Numbered from the stretch's first letter, positions 42,530-52,503 are shown. The stretch is DNA of 64,000 bases from Treponema sp. (GCA_024400955.1 JAKSLY010000002.1:1-64000); one strand, 5' to 3'. Program-made: numbers and translations. The notes: generated by a model from the letters alone, not told the origin.

Positions 42530-43506
42530 TTGTGGTTTTCCACGGTGTTAAAGGCGTAATCAGCCGTAAAGAAGTCAGGGTTTACGGCCTCGGAATTAAG
42601 CCTTACTTCCCAGTGAAGGTGAGGGCCCGTTGCAAGTCCTGTTGAACCGCTTAGTCCTATGACCTGTCCCTGCTTTACCATGTCTCCTTCCTTGACCTTA
42701 AGTTCGCTCATGTGGTAGTAAAGGCTGTAAAGTCCTGGTACATGTTCGATTACCACGCTCCACCCCGTAGTCACCCTTGTTTCTGCAAGGACAACCTTTC
42801 CCCCGGCGCAGGCTGCAACCTCGGTCTTTTCCGGTACTCCGTAGTCAATTCCGTAGTGAAGGCTTGTGGAACTGTTGCCAGTGGTGTACTTGAAGGTCCT
42901 TCTGTCCGCAAAGAATGAAGTTCTTCTTTCGCATTTTACAGGCTGAATGAATTTTTCCGAAGTCCAGAATCCTTCCGCCCTTGATTCCCCAAGGATGGCA
43001 TTGAGCTTCTGGATCTGTTCCATTCTCTTTACGCTGGTGTCCGTCTTTATGCTGGTGTTGTTCTCGTCAAGCTCGATGGTTTCGGTTACAAATTCCTTGT
43101 GCCTGAGCTTGAAGGGCAGCTCGAATTCCTTTGTCTGGTTCTGGATGCTGTAAAGAACCTTTACGCCAGTCTTTGTATTTTCGGTCCACCATGACGAAAG
43201 GGGAATTCCTGCAAGCATGGTCTTTGAGTTCTTTGCGTTTTTTGTTGTGCTAAAGAAGGGCGATGTGCGTGCAGTCTTTCCTTCAACGGAAAGTTCGAGT
43301 TCGGCCTTGGCCTGGGAAAAATCAACCTTGGTCTTTTTTGTTCCCTGGGTGAATTTCATTTTAACGAAGATGGCATCCCCCGGACAGGCACTGTCATTGT
43401 AGTCAAGGGTGATGCAGTAGTCGTCTCCCTGGTAGACTGCAGATTTTGCAAAGGCCTGGCACAGCAGGACTGAAAGAGAAAAAATGAGTGCAAGAATTTT
43501 TTTCAT
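42526..43506 (-). CDS. M23 family (LytM-type) metallopeptidase
   Basis: A 326-residue exported protein (signal peptide MKKILALIFSLSVLLCQAFA). The C-terminal LytM domain keeps the zinc ligands: HYGIDYG (HxxxD, about residue 221) and GPHLHWEV (HxH, about 299). Such enzymes cut peptidoglycan cross-bridges or stem peptides. The N-terminal 170 residues form a separate beta-rich domain that may position the enzyme. The gene overlaps recJ by 4 bases. Confidence 0.9.
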   Translation of the reverse strand: MKKILALIFSLSVLLCQAFAKSAVYQGDDYCITLDYNDSACPGDAIFVKMKFTQGTKKTKVDFSQAKAELELSVEGKTARTSPFFSTTKNAKNSKTMLAGIPLSSWWTENTKTGVKVLYSIQNQTKEFELPFKLRHKEFVTETIELDENNTSIKTDTSVKRMEQIQKLNAILGESRAEGFWTSEKFIQPVKCERRTSFFADRRTFKYTTGNSSTSLHYGIDYGVPEKTEVAACAGGKVVLAETRVTTGWSVVIEHVPGLYSLYYHMSELKVKEGDMVKQGQVIGLSGSTGLATGPHLHWEVRLNSEAVNPDFFTADYAFNTVENHN

Positions 43507-45647
43507 AGCGATTTCCTAAGGTCAATGAGATTCAGCTGGAGGTTTTCCATGCCGTTGTATGTGTTTCGTTCCACCTGGAACAGGATATCAATTTTGTCCC
43601 CGATTTTGAAGTCTCTGTTAAGCCTGTCTCCTTCCCCCCAGAACACGCAGGGCCACTTGCTTTTTCCGGCATCCACAGTAAGCTTTAGGTGGTTCCTGTC
43701 TTTTTTTCCCGGTAGCATGAATGCCTGGGCTACGGTAAGGTTTCTGCACAGGAACACCAGTGGAGGATTTTCGTTTCCGTAGGGTTCAAAAAGGTCCACC
43801 ACGTTGATCAGGTCAGGAGTCATGTATTGCAGTGGGACTTCTGCATCGATTTCCGTAGTGTCTTCCGGCCCAAGGACAATGGTTGGTGCAAGTTCCAGAA
43901 GCCGTTCCTTGAATGCAGAAAGGTTTTCCCTCTTAAGACTGAATCCGGCGGCATAGGCATGGCCACCGTGGCTTATGAAAAGATCCTTCAGCTGTTCAAG
44001 GAAATCCGTAACGTCAAAGCCCCTGCAGCTTCTCATGGAGCCTGTGATTACGTCGTCAACGCAGGTGCAAACGATTGCAGGAATTCCGTGCCTGTTTACA
44101 AGTCGTCCTGCAAGGATTCCCGCGATTCCCTTGACAATCTGTTCGTCGTAAATGAAGCACAGGTGTCCCTTGAATTCAGCAATGGATTTTTCTGCCTGGG
44201 ATGCTGCAACATATTCTGCTTCCTGGGTAAGGGTCTGGCGCTTGCCGTTTAGCTCCGAGATTTTTGCGGCGGTAAGTTCCCTGTAGGCAGGATCCTTTGA
44301 CATGAAAAGGTCTGCGACGATTCCTGCTTCTCCAAGGCGGCCTGCGGCATTCAGGTTTGGGTCAATGGTCCATCCTATGTCCTTTGATGTTATGCGCTTG
44401 CCCAGAAGTTCAACCCGGGAAAGAAGTTCCACAAGCCCCGGTCTTATTCTTGCTGCATTGATGGATTCAAGACCCTTCCTTATGAAAATTCGGTTTTCGT
44501 TTTTAAGGGGCATTACGTCGGCAACGGCTGCAAGGGCTACAAGCTGCAGGTCCTTTTCTTCACGTTCACTGTCCCTTGGAGATTCCTTCCTGAGGCTTTG
44601 CTGCACGTAGGTTACGAAAATGTTGTAGAACCCGCCGATTTCAGTTGGTTCGTGGTTTCCGTATCTTGCGATCTTTGACATGGACTTTATGTCGTTCAGG
44701 CTTTTGCCCTTGAGCGAAGGGAACATGGAGCAGATTTCGGCCCCCATGTCCTGCAGTTCAAAGTCTATGGAAGAACCAAAGGCCTGCCTTATGAGGGTGG
44801 AAGTTTCCCTTGGGTTCCAGGCAAGAAGCATCTGTCCCGAAAGGTATGACGGCAGCCTTGTGTCGTTTATTGATTTTTCCCCTGGCCTTATTCTTTCCGT
44901 AAGGCGGCTGACAGGAACCAGGTTCCGGAGCTTGATTATCTCGATGATGATTTCGTCGTCTTCCGTGCGTGCGTTGATTAGGGCTGTGTCTGCCTTGTAC
45001 CAGCGGCTTTTTGCAAAGCGGAGGGCGGAGGCAAGCTTGTATACCAGGGCGCATCCGGAAATGTCTGCAAAGGGATAGCCTGAATTTTCAAGGTGGGCAT
45101 CAAGGATTATGTCAGCGTCAGGCAGTTCCTCCTGGGGCATGTGGTGGTCCGTGATGATGACGTCGATTCCCTTCTGGTGGGCAAGGGCAGTTTCCGCAAC
45201 GTTGGCAATTCCGCAGTCCACGGTTATGATGAGGGAACCAAACTGCTCGGCAAAGGCATTAACTGCATCTTCTGAAAGTCCATAGGCTTCGTTTCCCTGG
45301 GGAACCTTGTACTGGAAGTCTACACCAAGTTCCTCGAGGGCATCGCATAAGAGTGTTGTTGCCGTAACTCCGTCCACATCCCTGTCTCCAAAGACAAGAA
45401 CTTTTTCCGAATTTCCGTTTTCATCTTTTTCTGCAGCGGCAAGAATTCTGTCAACGGCATCTTCCATTGAATTGAAGAGGAAGGGGTTGTGCTGGTACCG
45501 CAAGTCATTCTCAAGAAAGAAAAAAATGTCGCGTCCTTCCGTGATTCCGCGGCGCAGGAGTATGCTTGCCGTTATTGGGTCTATTCCATACCTGGACTTG
45601 AGTCGTTCCATGTCCTCTTTAAGTACGTTTTTCTTGTTCCAGTTCAA
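43503..45647 (-). CDS. recJ: single-stranded-DNA-specific exonuclease RecJ
   Basis: A 714-residue DHH-family 5'-to-3' exonuclease. Motifs include FGDRDVDGVTATTLL (motif I), ITVDCGIAN, IITDHHMPQ (DHH motif) and, in the DHHA1 domain, SHGGHAYAAGFSL near residue 570. A C-terminal OB-like domain closes the protein. The start is a TTG at 45647 with GGAAGGA 7 nt upstream; the length is somewhat above typical because of an insert near residues 250-350. Confidence 0.92.
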   Translation of the reverse strand: MNWNKKNVLKEDMERLKSRYGIDPITASILLRRGITEGRDIFFFLENDLRYQHNPFLFNSMEDAVDRILAAAEKDENGNSEKVLVFGDRDVDGVTATTLLCDALEELGVDFQYKVPQGNEAYGLSEDAVNAFAEQFGSLIITVDCGIANVAETALAHQKGIDVIITDHHMPQEELPDADIILDAHLENSGYPFADISGCALVYKLASALRFAKSRWYKADTALINARTEDDEIIIEIIKLRNLVPVSRLTERIRPGEKSINDTRLPSYLSGQMLLAWNPRETSTLIRQAFGSSIDFELQDMGAEICSMFPSLKGKSLNDIKSMSKIARYGNHEPTEIGGFYNIFVTYVQQSLRKESPRDSEREEKDLQLVALAAVADVMPLKNENRIFIRKGLESINAARIRPGLVELLSRVELLGKRITSKDIGWTIDPNLNAAGRLGEAGIVADLFMSKDPAYRELTAAKISELNGKRQTLTQEAEYVAASQAEKSIAEFKGHLCFIYDEQIVKGIAGILAGRLVNRHGIPAIVCTCVDDVITGSMRSCRGFDVTDFLEQLKDLFISHGGHAYAAGFSLKRENLSAFKERLLELAPTIVLGPEDTTEIDAEVPLQYMTPDLINVVDLFEPYGNENPPLVFLCRNLTVAQAFMLPGKKDRNHLKLTVDAGKSKWPCVFWGEGDRLNRDFKIGDKIDILFQVERNTYNGMENLQLNLIDLRKSL

Positions 45648-45730
45648 TATTGATTCCTTCCTGTAAAAATTAGGCAGAATGTTTCAGACGCAATATTATA
45701 GTAAAAAGTTGTGCAGATTTCAATTTTTAT

Positions 45731-45760
45731 TTGGCATGGGGTGGTGGAATATGGTATACT
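45731..45760 (+). promoter_or_regulatory. promoter of phoH
   Basis: TTGGCA (45731-45736), 18-bp spacer, extended -10 TGG-TATACT (45752-45760). The ATG at 45770 is only 9 nt away, so the leader is at most a few bases and no ribosome-binding site exists. Confidence 0.6.
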
Positions 45761-45769
45761 ATTGTAAAG

Positions 45770-46720
45770 ATGGAATCTTATACTATTGTGGTTCCCGACT
45801 CTTCGGTGCTTTCCAGGGTTTGCGGAACAAATGACAGCAACCTGAAAATTATTGAATCCTTTCTCGGAGCCGGAATCTATGCCAGGGGGAATGAGCTTTC
45901 CCTGGAAACCGATGATCCGGACCTGGTGCGCCAGTTTACCTTCATAGTCAACCGCATTCTCGATGAATTCTCGGACAACAGCCAGAACATTCCGGACTCG
46001 GACCTGGTTCAGTCTGTAATCAACGGGGGCAACTTTACTGACGAGGGTTTTCTTGCAAGGTATTCAGTAAGCATTCCGGGGGGAACAAAAAAAGTCTATC
46101 CCCGCACCAAGGGGCAGGCAGTTCTGGTAAGGGAAATGCGCAGAAATTCCATGGTTTTTGCCCAGGGACCTGCCGGTTCGGGAAAGACATTCCTTTGCAT
46201 CGCCGAGGCATTGAGGCTCCTTTTATGCCGCAAGGTTAATTCCATCGTTTTGACAAGACCCGTGGTGGAAGCAGGAGAAAGCCTTGGGTTCCTTCCGGGC
46301 GACCTTAACGAAAAGATAAATCCCTACATAAGGCCCCTTTATGATGCCATGAATGCACTTTTGCCCCGGGAGACTGTTAAAAGACTGTCAGAAAGTGGTA
46401 TAATAGAAGTGGCACCCCTTGCATACATGAGAGGCCGGACTTTGAGCGACTGTGCCGTGATTCTGGATGAAGCCCAGAACACCACCGTTGAACAGATGAA
46501 GATGTTTCTTACGCGCATGGGTGAAAATTCCAGAATGTTCATTACGGGTGACGTGACCCAGGTTGACCTTCCCAGGAGGGTTCAGTCGGGGCTTGCTCAT
46601 GCCCTTGGGGTTCTGGAAGGAATCGATGGAATATCCATTGTTTCACTGACGGCTGAGGATGTTGTCAGAAACGAACTTGTAAAAAAGATTATCAGGGCTT
46701 ACGAAAATGAAGAAAGATGA
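45770..46720 (+). CDS. phoH: PhoH-family ATPase
   Basis: A 316-residue cytoplasmic ATPase. Walker A GPAGSGKT is near residue 129, the family motif RPVVEAGESLGFLPGD follows, and Walker B is VILDEAQNTT (about 223). PhoH/YbeZ proteins work with YbeY in RNA and ribosome maintenance, and ybeY is two genes downstream. The frame is open upstream to 45731, but the promoter overlaps that stretch, so the ATG at 45770 is chosen. It overlaps the next gene by 14 bases. Confidence 0.9.
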   Translation: MESYTIVVPDSSVLSRVCGTNDSNLKIIESFLGAGIYARGNELSLETDDPDLVRQFTFIVNRILDEFSDNSQNIPDSDLVQSVINGGNFTDEGFLARYSVSIPGGTKKVYPRTKGQAVLVREMRRNSMVFAQGPAGSGKTFLCIAEALRLLLCRKVNSIVLTRPVVEAGESLGFLPGDLNEKINPYIRPLYDAMNALLPRETVKRLSESGIIEVAPLAYMRGRTLSDCAVILDEAQNTTVEQMKMFLTRMGENSRMFITGDVTQVDLPRRVQSGLAHALGVLEGIDGISIVSLTAEDVVRNELVKKIIRAYENEER

Positions 46721-48656
46721 AGACAAGAAATCTGTGGCCACCATTCTTTTTGGGTCCACTGGGAATTACCTTAAGAAGAATTATCCGGTTCTCATCCTTA
46801 TATTCCTTACGCTTATTGCAGTAGTGACGCTGTGCTTTGTAAAGATTTCTACAATGAGCACGGTTTCCACCTTCAATCTTGGGAACTATGAAATCGGCCA
46901 GATTGCGGACCAGACCATTACCGCCATCAAGACCCTTCCTGCTGACTACGACAATCCTGTCATAATCGAGAAGGGCGAAAAGATAATCAAGAGGGGCTTT
47001 CCCATTACGGAAGACGGATGGGCAAAGCTCAAGAAGATTGCAGAATCCCCGGTTTACGTTGACTACAGGGCCTTTGCAAATTCCTGCGTGTACCATATCT
47101 TCATGTGCTTTCTTTTCTTTGTTTTCTGGAGCAGGATTTACTTCAACCTTAAGATGATAGAACTCAAGGAACTTATTACGGAATGTTCCTTCTATATACT
47201 CGTTTTTGCTTCAGTGATTTTCGGGTCAAAAAGCGCATACCTTTCAACGCCATACGCCCTTTGCACCGTAATACCTAGTTCACTTTCCGTGTTCCTCATT
47301 GCAATTCTTTTCGGCCAGCTTAATGCGGCATTCTTTTCCATCATGATATCCCTTGCGGTTTTAAATGCATCCTCATATCAGGTGGTTCCTTTCCTTTACG
47401 TTCTTGCAACAAGTTTTTCTGCATCACGCCTCGTAAGAAAAATCGACCGCCGCACCGACATGGTTTTTGTTTCCGTTCTTCAGGGACTGGTGAACATGGT
47501 GATCCTCTTTGTGTTCAAGATCATCTTCAACGATTCCCTGCTGAATTCACCAGGAGTCTTTGTCGGTGTTGCCCTTAACGGAGTTTTCTCCGGCATTCTC
47601 GGCCTTGGACTTTTGACTCCCCTTGAACTTCTGCTGAACACTGCAAGTTACTTCCGCCTCATGGACTTGAGCGACCTGAACAGTCCGACCATGAAGAAGA
47701 TGCTTGTTACTGCCAGCGGTACATACAACCATTCCCTCATGGTGGCTTCCCTTGCGGAGTCTGCATGTAATGAAATCGGGGCCAATGCCCTTCTTGCAAG
47801 GGTAGGCGCTTACTATCACGACATCGGCAAGATGGATAACCCGGAATACTTTGTAGAAAACCAGGGTGGTGGAGAAAACATCCACAACGAAATCAAGCCG
47901 TCCCTTTCCGTAAGCGTCATCAGGAGCCATGTCCGCCGTGGCATAGAGAAGGCCCACGCCCTTAGGCTTCCAAAGCAGATCATCGACATTATTGCAGAGC
48001 ACCACGGTAACCAGGTAATCGCCTATTTTTACGGGGAGGCCAAGAAGCTTGACCCTAACGTTTCTCCGGAAGACTATTCCTACACCGGCAATCCTCCTTC
48101 AACAAAGGAAAGTGCCATCGTCATGCTTGCAGACACGGTGGAAGCTGCATGCCGCACCCTTGAAAAACCGTCGGTTTCACGCCTGGACAAATTCATCACG
48201 ACCCTTATAAATTCCAAGATTGAACATAAGCAGCTTGAACAGTGCACCCTGACTTTCAGCGATGTTTCAAAGATACACGATGCATTCCTTCACATTCTTG
48301 CAGGTTACTATCACAGCCGCACAAAGTATCCGGACCAGAAGGATCCAGATTCTTCAGCACCTGTAGTTACACTTGTTCCTGCAAAACCGGCAGATGGTGG
48401 TTCCCCTGCAGCAGCTGCTCAGGCTTCCGTTCCATCACAGGCACAGTCGCAGTCACAGAATTCCGCCGCCGAGGGAGAAGCTGCAAGGGAAGAACCAGTG
48501 GCTGCAGAAAGCCCTAAGGCCGAAGACCAGAAGCCTAATGGTTCTTCAAAGGAAGGTGCCGCAAAGGAAAAGGCTTCCAGGACAGCTGCAAAGACTGCAA
48601 AAAAGGTTGCAAAGGATTCAGCAAAAGATTCAGCTAAGGAAAAGAAGAATGGCTAA
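46707..48656 (+). CDS. 7TM-HD membrane phosphohydrolase (PgpH-type, c-di-AMP)
   Basis: A 649-residue membrane protein. One helix near residues 26-45 precedes a short extracytoplasmic region; about seven helices lie between 130 and 320; then comes an HD phosphohydrolase domain with the HD pair in YYHDIGKMDNPEYF (about residue 370) and the AEHHGNQVI motif (about 430). Related PgpH proteins degrade cyclic di-AMP; that activity is assigned by family. The last 110 residues are an unusual low-complexity tail, Ala/Gln/Ser/Glu-rich and then Lys/Ala-rich like histone H1. The gene overlaps phoH and ybeY at its two ends. Confidence 0.88.
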   Translation: MKKDEDKKSVATILFGSTGNYLKKNYPVLILIFLTLIAVVTLCFVKISTMSTVSTFNLGNYEIGQIADQTITAIKTLPADYDNPVIIEKGEKIIKRGFPITEDGWAKLKKIAESPVYVDYRAFANSCVYHIFMCFLFFVFWSRIYFNLKMIELKELITECSFYILVFASVIFGSKSAYLSTPYALCTVIPSSLSVFLIAILFGQLNAAFFSIMISLAVLNASSYQVVPFLYVLATSFSASRLVRKIDRRTDMVFVSVLQGLVNMVILFVFKIIFNDSLLNSPGVFVGVALNGVFSGILGLGLLTPLELLLNTASYFRLMDLSDLNSPTMKKMLVTASGTYNHSLMVASLAESACNEIGANALLARVGAYYHDIGKMDNPEYFVENQGGGENIHNEIKPSLSVSVIRSHVRRGIEKAHALRLPKQIIDIIAEHHGNQVIAYFYGEAKKLDPNVSPEDYSYTGNPPSTKESAIVMLADTVEAACRTLEKPSVSRLDKFITTLINSKIEHKQLEQCTLTFSDVSKIHDAFLHILAGYYHSRTKYPDQKDPDSSAPVVTLVPAKPADGGSPAAAAQASVPSQAQSQSQNSAAEGEAAREEPVAAESPKAEDQKPNGSSKEGAAKEKASRTAAKTAKKVAKDSAKDSAKEKKNG

Positions 48657-49134
48657 CCAGATTTTTGTAAGCATGGAAGAAGGACTGGAGGAACCTGCAT
48701 GGTTTTCTTCCATTGAACCGTTTGCACTTGAAGTTCTCCAGGCCCTTGAATATGACGGTGAGGAAATCTCAATGATGTTCTGTTCGGATCCGCTGATTCA
48801 GCAGCTTAACCGGGATTACCGCCAGATCGACAGTGCCACCGATGTGCTTAGCTTTGAAAACGGTACGGAGTACACGGATGAAGAAGGAAAGACCTGGCTC
48901 CAGGCCGGAGACATTGCCATATCCGTTGACACGCTGCCAAAAAATGCTGAATACTTTGAGGTGTCCCAGAATGAGGAACTTAAGCGTCTCGTGATTCACG
49001 GCATACTTCATTTAAATGGATATGATCATGGGGAGGAGCATGTGGAAAAGGGCGTTGAACCTGTTTGCGAGATGCTTGTCCTCCAGAAAAAATTGATGAC
49101 TAGATTTGAAAATACAGTGCTTGTTAAGGAATAA
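48649..49134 (+). CDS. ybeY: rRNA maturation endoribonuclease YbeY
   Basis: A 161-residue metalloprotein with the diagnostic zinc motif HGILHLNGYDHGEEH (about residues 115-129) and the upstream ATDVLSFEN motif. YbeY takes part in 16S rRNA 3'-end processing and ribosome quality control. It begins inside the end of the HD gene (8-base overlap) and corC follows 1 nt after its stop. Confidence 0.93.
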   Translation: MANQIFVSMEEGLEEPAWFSSIEPFALEVLQALEYDGEEISMMFCSDPLIQQLNRDYRQIDSATDVLSFENGTEYTDEEGKTWLQAGDIAISVDTLPKNAEYFEVSQNEELKRLVIHGILHLNGYDHGEEHVEKGVEPVCEMLVLQKKLMTRFENTVLVKE

Positions 49135-49135
49135 A

Positions 49136-49921
49136 ATGGGTATATTCAGTTTCGGAAAAAACAAAAAGCAGAAGAAGGAAAACCAGACTCAGGAAGAAGT
49201 GCAGCAGGAGATTCTTGCTGAAGAAAAGAACGACATGATCCAGGGAGTTGAAGAACTTTCTGCCACAACCGTAAAGGAAGTCATGGTTCCGCGCATTGAC
49301 GTGGATTTCATTTCCCTTGAAACGCCGGAGGAAGAGCTTCTCCAGAAGGTTACGGAAAGCGGTCACTCGCGCATACCGGTTTATTCCGGTTCAATTGATA
49401 ACGTTGTCGGCATTCTCTACGTTAAGGACCTGATCAAGATCATCGCCTCAAAGCAGACAGTTGACCTTGAGAAAATAATCCGCAAGCCTTATTTCGTTCC
49501 GGAAAGCAAGCACATCGACAGCCTCCTTCGTGAATTCAAGAGAAGGCATGTGCATATTGCCGTTGCCATCGATGAGTATGGTGGAATCAGCGGCATCGTC
49601 TGCATGGAAGATATTATAGAAGAAATCGTTGGCGACATTCAGGATGAATTTGACCATGAAAGGCAGGACATCATCAAGCTTTCGGAAAATGTCTGGGTGT
49701 GCGATGCAAGAATCGACCTTGACACTCTCTGCGAGGAACTTGAGGCGGAATTCCCCAAGGAAGAATTCGATACCCTGGGCGGTTTTGTCTTTGACCTCTT
49801 TGGCAAGATTCCAGTCAAGTTTGAAAAGATTTCCTGGAACGAATATGACTTCATCATTCAGGAAATGGAAGGCCATAAGGTAAACACCATTAAGGTAATT
49901 CTTCACAAGGAAAAAAACTAG
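49136..49921 (+). CDS. corC: CBS-pair / CorC_HlyC domain protein
   Basis: A 261-residue cytoplasmic protein with a charged N-terminus, two CBS domains (about residues 45-175, starting VKEVMVPRIDVDFI and ending IDEYGGISGIVCMEDIIEEIVGDI) and a C-terminal CorC_HlyC transporter-associated domain (about 180-260). No membrane DUF21 part is present, so it matches the soluble CorC form linked to magnesium and cobalt efflux. TAAGGA lies just upstream. It closes the phoH-pgpH-ybeY-corC operon. Confidence 0.88.
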   Translation: MGIFSFGKNKKQKKENQTQEEVQQEILAEEKNDMIQGVEELSATTVKEVMVPRIDVDFISLETPEEELLQKVTESGHSRIPVYSGSIDNVVGILYVKDLIKIIASKQTVDLEKIIRKPYFVPESKHIDSLLREFKRRHVHIAVAIDEYGGISGIVCMEDIIEEIVGDIQDEFDHERQDIIKLSENVWVCDARIDLDTLCEELEAEFPKEEFDTLGGFVFDLFGKIPVKFEKISWNEYDFIIQEMEGHKVNTIKVILHKEKN

Positions 49922-49985
49922 GGAAGAACAGGGGGAACACCGGATGCACTTTCTTGGGTTCCCTAAAATATAACGGGTGGGATAT

Positions 49986-52127
49986 ATGAAAAAAACAGCG
50001 GCATTGATTTTATCGGGAATTCTTTCCCTTTCCATTTTTGCTCAGGACAGGAGCGCCCTTGAACTCTTTAACGAGGGACAGCAGCTTCAGAATCGCCACC
50101 AGTGGTTTGAAGCCATTGACCTTTACCATGAGGCACTGGAGGTAAATCCCCAGTACGGCGACGTATGGTACAACATGGCCCTTTGCTCCTACGCCCTGGG
50201 CAGCTTTGACCTTGCAGTTCAGTATGCGGACAATGCGGCAAAATATTCACGCAACTTCAGCCAGATCCTGAACCTTAAGGGCATGTCCCTTGTTTCCCTC
50301 GGTAAGGTTGACGAAGCTCGGGAAGTCTTTGATTCCATCCTTGAAAAAAATCCCAACGACATAAACGCAAGATTCGGCCTTGCAGAACTTGACCTTCTTG
50401 ACGGAAGGATCACCGTTGCAGAAGGCCGCTACCAGGATGCACTCAAGCGTGACAACACCAACAGAAAGGCATTGCTCAGCCTGGCCCTTGTCAGTGCAGA
50501 AATGGGCAACAAGGCAGTCTCTGAAAAATACATACGCCAGGCACTTGCCGCATACAGCGGGGAAGCCGAAGTTCACTATCTTGCAGCCTACCTTTCTGCA
50601 AAGGAAGGAGACTACAGGACTGCGGAACAGCGTATCAGGGCTTCCGTCCAGATAAACGGTGACCTGGATAAGTCCTATGCACTGCTTGGACAGATTCTCT
50701 TTGCCCAGGGCAGGTATGAGGAAGTCATGGACATCTGTGACTTCAGGATCGGCCGCGGCAGGGAAAAGGCTGATGCCTGGTACCTTAAGGGACTTTCTCA
50801 GGAAAAGCTTGGTAATTACGAGGCCGCCATCAACACCTACGGAGTTGGGCTTTCCATTAATCCTCAGGATGAGGTCATGAGGTTTTCAATGGAGCAGCTT
50901 GTAAACCTGACACTGACCGTCGAAGACCAGCGCCGCAATGAATGGGCCATGTTCCATTCAAAAAAGGCACAGGAATTTGGCCGTAACTTTGACGGAATTT
51001 CCGAGCGTTATGAATACCAGAGGGCACTTTCCCTTGCTCCGTTAAATGCACCCATAAGGCAGGCCTTTGCCGACATGCTTGAACGTGACGGACTGTACGA
51101 ACTCTACATTCAGCAGCTTAAATTCGTAAAGGAAAATTATGATGCCCTTACTGGGGAACCTGGAATTCAGATTGATGAAAACACACCTGCAAGAAAGCGC
51201 ACCCGTGAGCAGATAAAGAATGACGATGCCCTTGAGTCTTATACAAGCCTCATGAAGAATAACATTTCTGCCCGCTGGAACGTGGATCCATTCTACCTTG
51301 ACAAGACAAGATGGAACATTGGAATCTACTACACCAGGAAGCCGGTTCAGCTTATCCACGCAGACCTTGAATCCGTTTCCGCCATTGCTGCCGGGGCCGT
51401 GTTTAACGGCGTACCTTCCGCATGTGTAGATGTAAAGACAAAGCCTGTTTCCGGATATGGCGAGGCATTCAGGATTGCCCGTCAGGAAAAGCGCGATTAC
51501 TTTGTCATCATGACTGCCGAGGAGACTGAGCGAACATATTCCCTTGATGCAACAATCTATTCAGCAAGGACTGGAACAAAGACTTCGGAGATTCATGTTT
51601 ACAGGACGGGCAATGACCGCATGGCAAAATCCCTCCAGAGGTTCCGCTCGGGCGTGCTGGACATTCTTCCGATCCGCGGAAAGGTTTTGCAGAACGTGCA
51701 GGGAACCCTTCTCCTTGACCTTGGACGCAACGACGGCATTTCTGTCGGTTCAGAATTTTCCATCGTGCGTAAGGGTAGAATCGAGACCAATGACGAAGGA
51801 CCAGGAATCAAGTTCAACAGAAAGGACCTGCTTGGTACGGTTACAGTTACTGCATGTGATGAAGAAATTTCTGAAGGCAAGTACAGCAAGAACGGTTTTT
51901 ACGACACCCTTAACGAAGGGGATGAAATAGTTCTCCTGAAGAATGGAGAAGATGACGGCAAGGGAAAAAATGGCAATGCCGCCATGGACAGCCGCCCTGC
52001 AGCAGATTCAGACGGTAATGTTGCAACCCAGGCCGCCGCTGCCGAAGAAAAGGCTGCAATCAAGGAATCCCTTAAGCCTGCAAACAGGGAGAATGACCTG
52101 ATTCATCTTATCCGCCAGATTCTGTAG
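49986..52127 (+). CDS. exported TPR-repeat protein
   Basis: A 713-residue protein with signal peptide MKKTAALILSGILSLSIFAQ. Residues about 25-330 contain consecutive TPR units (for example HQWFEAIDLYHEALEVNPQYGDVWYNMALCSYALGSF). The second half has no recognised family; a segment near 555-600 (GTLLLDLGRNDGISVGSEFSIVR) resembles the FlgT/Curli-associated C-terminal strand motif often found in proteins that assemble surface structures. The C-terminus is a low-complexity linker. The start at 49986 is preceded by GGGTGGGA; a GTG at 49977 is in frame. Confidence 0.75.
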   Translation: MKKTAALILSGILSLSIFAQDRSALELFNEGQQLQNRHQWFEAIDLYHEALEVNPQYGDVWYNMALCSYALGSFDLAVQYADNAAKYSRNFSQILNLKGMSLVSLGKVDEAREVFDSILEKNPNDINARFGLAELDLLDGRITVAEGRYQDALKRDNTNRKALLSLALVSAEMGNKAVSEKYIRQALAAYSGEAEVHYLAAYLSAKEGDYRTAEQRIRASVQINGDLDKSYALLGQILFAQGRYEEVMDICDFRIGRGREKADAWYLKGLSQEKLGNYEAAINTYGVGLSINPQDEVMRFSMEQLVNLTLTVEDQRRNEWAMFHSKKAQEFGRNFDGISERYEYQRALSLAPLNAPIRQAFADMLERDGLYELYIQQLKFVKENYDALTGEPGIQIDENTPARKRTREQIKNDDALESYTSLMKNNISARWNVDPFYLDKTRWNIGIYYTRKPVQLIHADLESVSAIAAGAVFNGVPSACVDVKTKPVSGYGEAFRIARQEKRDYFVIMTAEETERTYSLDATIYSARTGTKTSEIHVYRTGNDRMAKSLQRFRSGVLDILPIRGKVLQNVQGTLLLDLGRNDGISVGSEFSIVRKGRIETNDEGPGIKFNRKDLLGTVTVTACDEEISEGKYSKNGFYDTLNEGDEIVLLKNGEDDGKGKNGNAAMDSRPAADSDGNVATQAAAAEEKAAIKESLKPANRENDLIHLIRQIL

Positions 52128-52153
52128 AAATTTATTTTTAATGGAGAATAATT

Positions 52154-52453
52154 ATGGTAAAGCACATCATCATCTGGACACTTAAGGAAATGCCACAGGA
52201 AGAAAAGGCAAAGGTAAAGAAGGAAATCAAGGAAGGACTTGAAGCCCTTAAGGGAGTTGTTCCGCAGATTAGGGACATTAAGGTTGTCATTGACGGACTT
52301 CCAACTTCCACCGGTGACCTTATGCTTGATTCAACCTTCGAGTCTGCAGAAGACCTTGCCGGCTACTCAAAGCATCCATCTCATGTTGCCGTAGCCAATG
52401 AAAAGGTTCGTCCTTTTACGGCCCACCGCGCATGCCTTGATTTTGAAATTTAA
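52154..52453 (+). CDS. Dabb (stress-responsive alpha/beta barrel) protein
   Basis: A 99-residue dimeric alpha/beta barrel protein with the family pattern MVKHIIIWTLKE at the start, KVVIDGLPTSTGDLMLDSTFES in the middle and YSKHPSHVAV before the last helix. Bacterial members are mostly uncharacterised; some are cyclases or monooxygenases. GGAG at 52143-52146 precedes the ATG by 7 nt. A terminator follows. Confidence 0.88.
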   Translation: MVKHIIIWTLKEMPQEEKAKVKKEIKEGLEALKGVVPQIRDIKVVIDGLPTSTGDLMLDSTFESAEDLAGYSKHPSHVAVANEKVRPFTAHRACLDFEI

Positions 52454-52458
52454 TTTTT

Positions 52459-52503
52459 ACCCGGCATGGCGGACAATATAGTGCGCAAAATGTCGGGTTT
52501 TTT
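52459..52503 (+). terminator. terminator after the Dabb gene
   Basis: ACCCG-g-CAT (52459-52467) pairs with ATG-t-CGGGT (52490-52498) and is followed by six T to 52503. The loop is long (22 bases). Confidence 0.65.
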
